Source: Clostridiales bacterium UBA1777
Lineage (GTDB): Bacteria; Bacillota; Clostridia; Oscillospirales; Oscillospiraceae
Assembly: GCA_002315275.1 (NCBI GenBank)
Contig: DCGN01000106.1
Coordinates: 4,820 to 11,949 of the forward strand
DNA length: 7,130 nucleotides
Reading direction: 5' to 3'
Under the pieces are notes generated by a model. It was not told the DNA's origin. It ran no database searches and saw only the letters and a list, made by a program, of their open reading frames with translations. A program made the translations under genes and the position numbers. Below, one piece after another: positions 6,878 through 7,130 of the stretch (the first letter of the stretch is position 1; each line of letters opens with the position of its first letter).

Positions 6878-6906
6878 CGCGTAGCAGATACACATTGCAA
6901 CATGAA
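6878..6906 (+). repeat. Second repeat family, right copy
   Basis: This is the partner of 6736-6764 (22 of 29 identical). It starts exactly where the second 54-bp unit ends, so the tandem array and this repeat share a junction. Confidence 0.5.
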
Positions 6907-6916
6907 TTATGGTCGA

Positions 6917-6943
6917 GCTGACGCAGTTTAAAATCCGGTCAGC
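6917..6943. repeat. Hairpin-forming inverted repeat upstream of gyrB
   Basis: GCTGAC (6917-6922) and GTCAGC (6938-6943) are perfect 6-bp arms around a 15-base loop. No T-run follows on the plus strand, so it is not a typical terminator; it may be chance. Confidence 0.3.
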
Positions 6944-6947
6944 AGAA

Positions 6948-6965
6948 CTTAACGAATTAAAAAAG
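6948..6965 (+). repeat. Right arm of the inverted repeat and third copy of the 18-bp motif
   Basis: CTTAACGAATTAAAAAAG is the reverse complement of the left arm over its first 15 bases and a variant of the motif ending both 54-bp units. Its final AAAAAG begins the ribosome binding site AAAAGGA of gyrB (6961-6967), so the repeat supplies part of a gene's translation signal. Confidence 0.8.
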
Positions 6966-6972
6966 GAAATGA

Positions 6973-7130
<158 letters not shown>

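Larger units (their letters stand above)
6701..6962. mobile_element. Candidate small repeat element filling the remB-gyrB spacer
   Basis: A perfect 15-bp inverted repeat bounds 262 bp: TTTTAATTCGTTAAG (6701-6715) and CTTAACGAATTAAAA (6948-6962). Between them lie two tandem 54-bp units, a second repeat pair (6736-6764 and 6878-6906) and little else. It has no transposase and no convincing gene, so it resembles a MITE or another non-autonomous repeat cassette rather than an insertion sequence. No target-site duplication is obvious outside the arms. The left arm carries the remB stop and the right arm touches the gyrB ribosome binding site. The repeats are seen; mobility is inferred. Confidence 0.45.

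Noticed and set aside
6703..6903. Minus-strand ORF of 66 codons covering the repeat region
   Set aside because: It has no ribosome binding site, overlaps the end of remB, and its sequence is the tandem repeat read backwards; more likely a by-product of the repeat.
6770..6931. Plus-strand open frame encoding the 18-residue repeat
   Set aside because: An in-frame stop at 6761-6763 precedes it and no usable start codon lies before the repeats, so it is not a gene here.

Overview
The window is a chromosomal origin region of the kind found in Firmicutes. The right part carries dnaA, dnaN, a small S4-domain gene (yaaA), recF, remB (DUF370) and the start of gyrB, all on the plus strand. The order dnaA-dnaN-yaaA-recF-remB-gyrB and the presence of a RemB-type protein point to class Clostridia or a close relative. 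Base composition looks mixed, with coding sequence near half G+C and AT-rich spacers. The species cannot be named from this sequence alone.

Left part (1-2238, minus strand): the first 746 codons of mfd, the transcription-repair coupling factor. It runs off the window just before the expected DEExx (Walker B) motif. The divergent mfd-dnaA spacer (2239-2394) holds two good sigma-A type promoters, one per direction, each with a 17-bp spacing. An AT-rich dyad lies between them. Having mfd here is unusual, because rpmH (ribosomal protein L34) is the common divergent neighbour of dnaA.

Middle: dnaA (2395-3705) is followed by a 320-bp non-coding, AT-rich spacer that I read as the working part of oriC. 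It has two exact TTATCAACA DnaA boxes 12 bp apart, a weaker third box, a run of trinucleotides that fits a DnaA-trio, and an AT-rich stretch suited to unwinding. dnaN, yaaA, recF and remB then follow in a tight block with gaps or overlaps of only a few bases, so they are probably co-transcribed and translationally coupled. Together they cover initiation (DnaA), the sliding clamp (DnaN), gap repair (RecF) and a small regulator (RemB).

Right part: the remB-gyrB spacer is the odd region. From 6701 to 6962 it looks like a compact repeat element. It is bounded by a perfect 15-bp inverted repeat and contains two tandem 54-bp units plus a second, unrelated repeat pair. The left arm contains the remB stop codon, and the right arm runs into the Shine-Dalgarno sequence of gyrB. 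The same short motif that ends remB also sits on the stop codon of dnaA. This repeat element is the best candidate for something undescribed; the rest is core chromosome.
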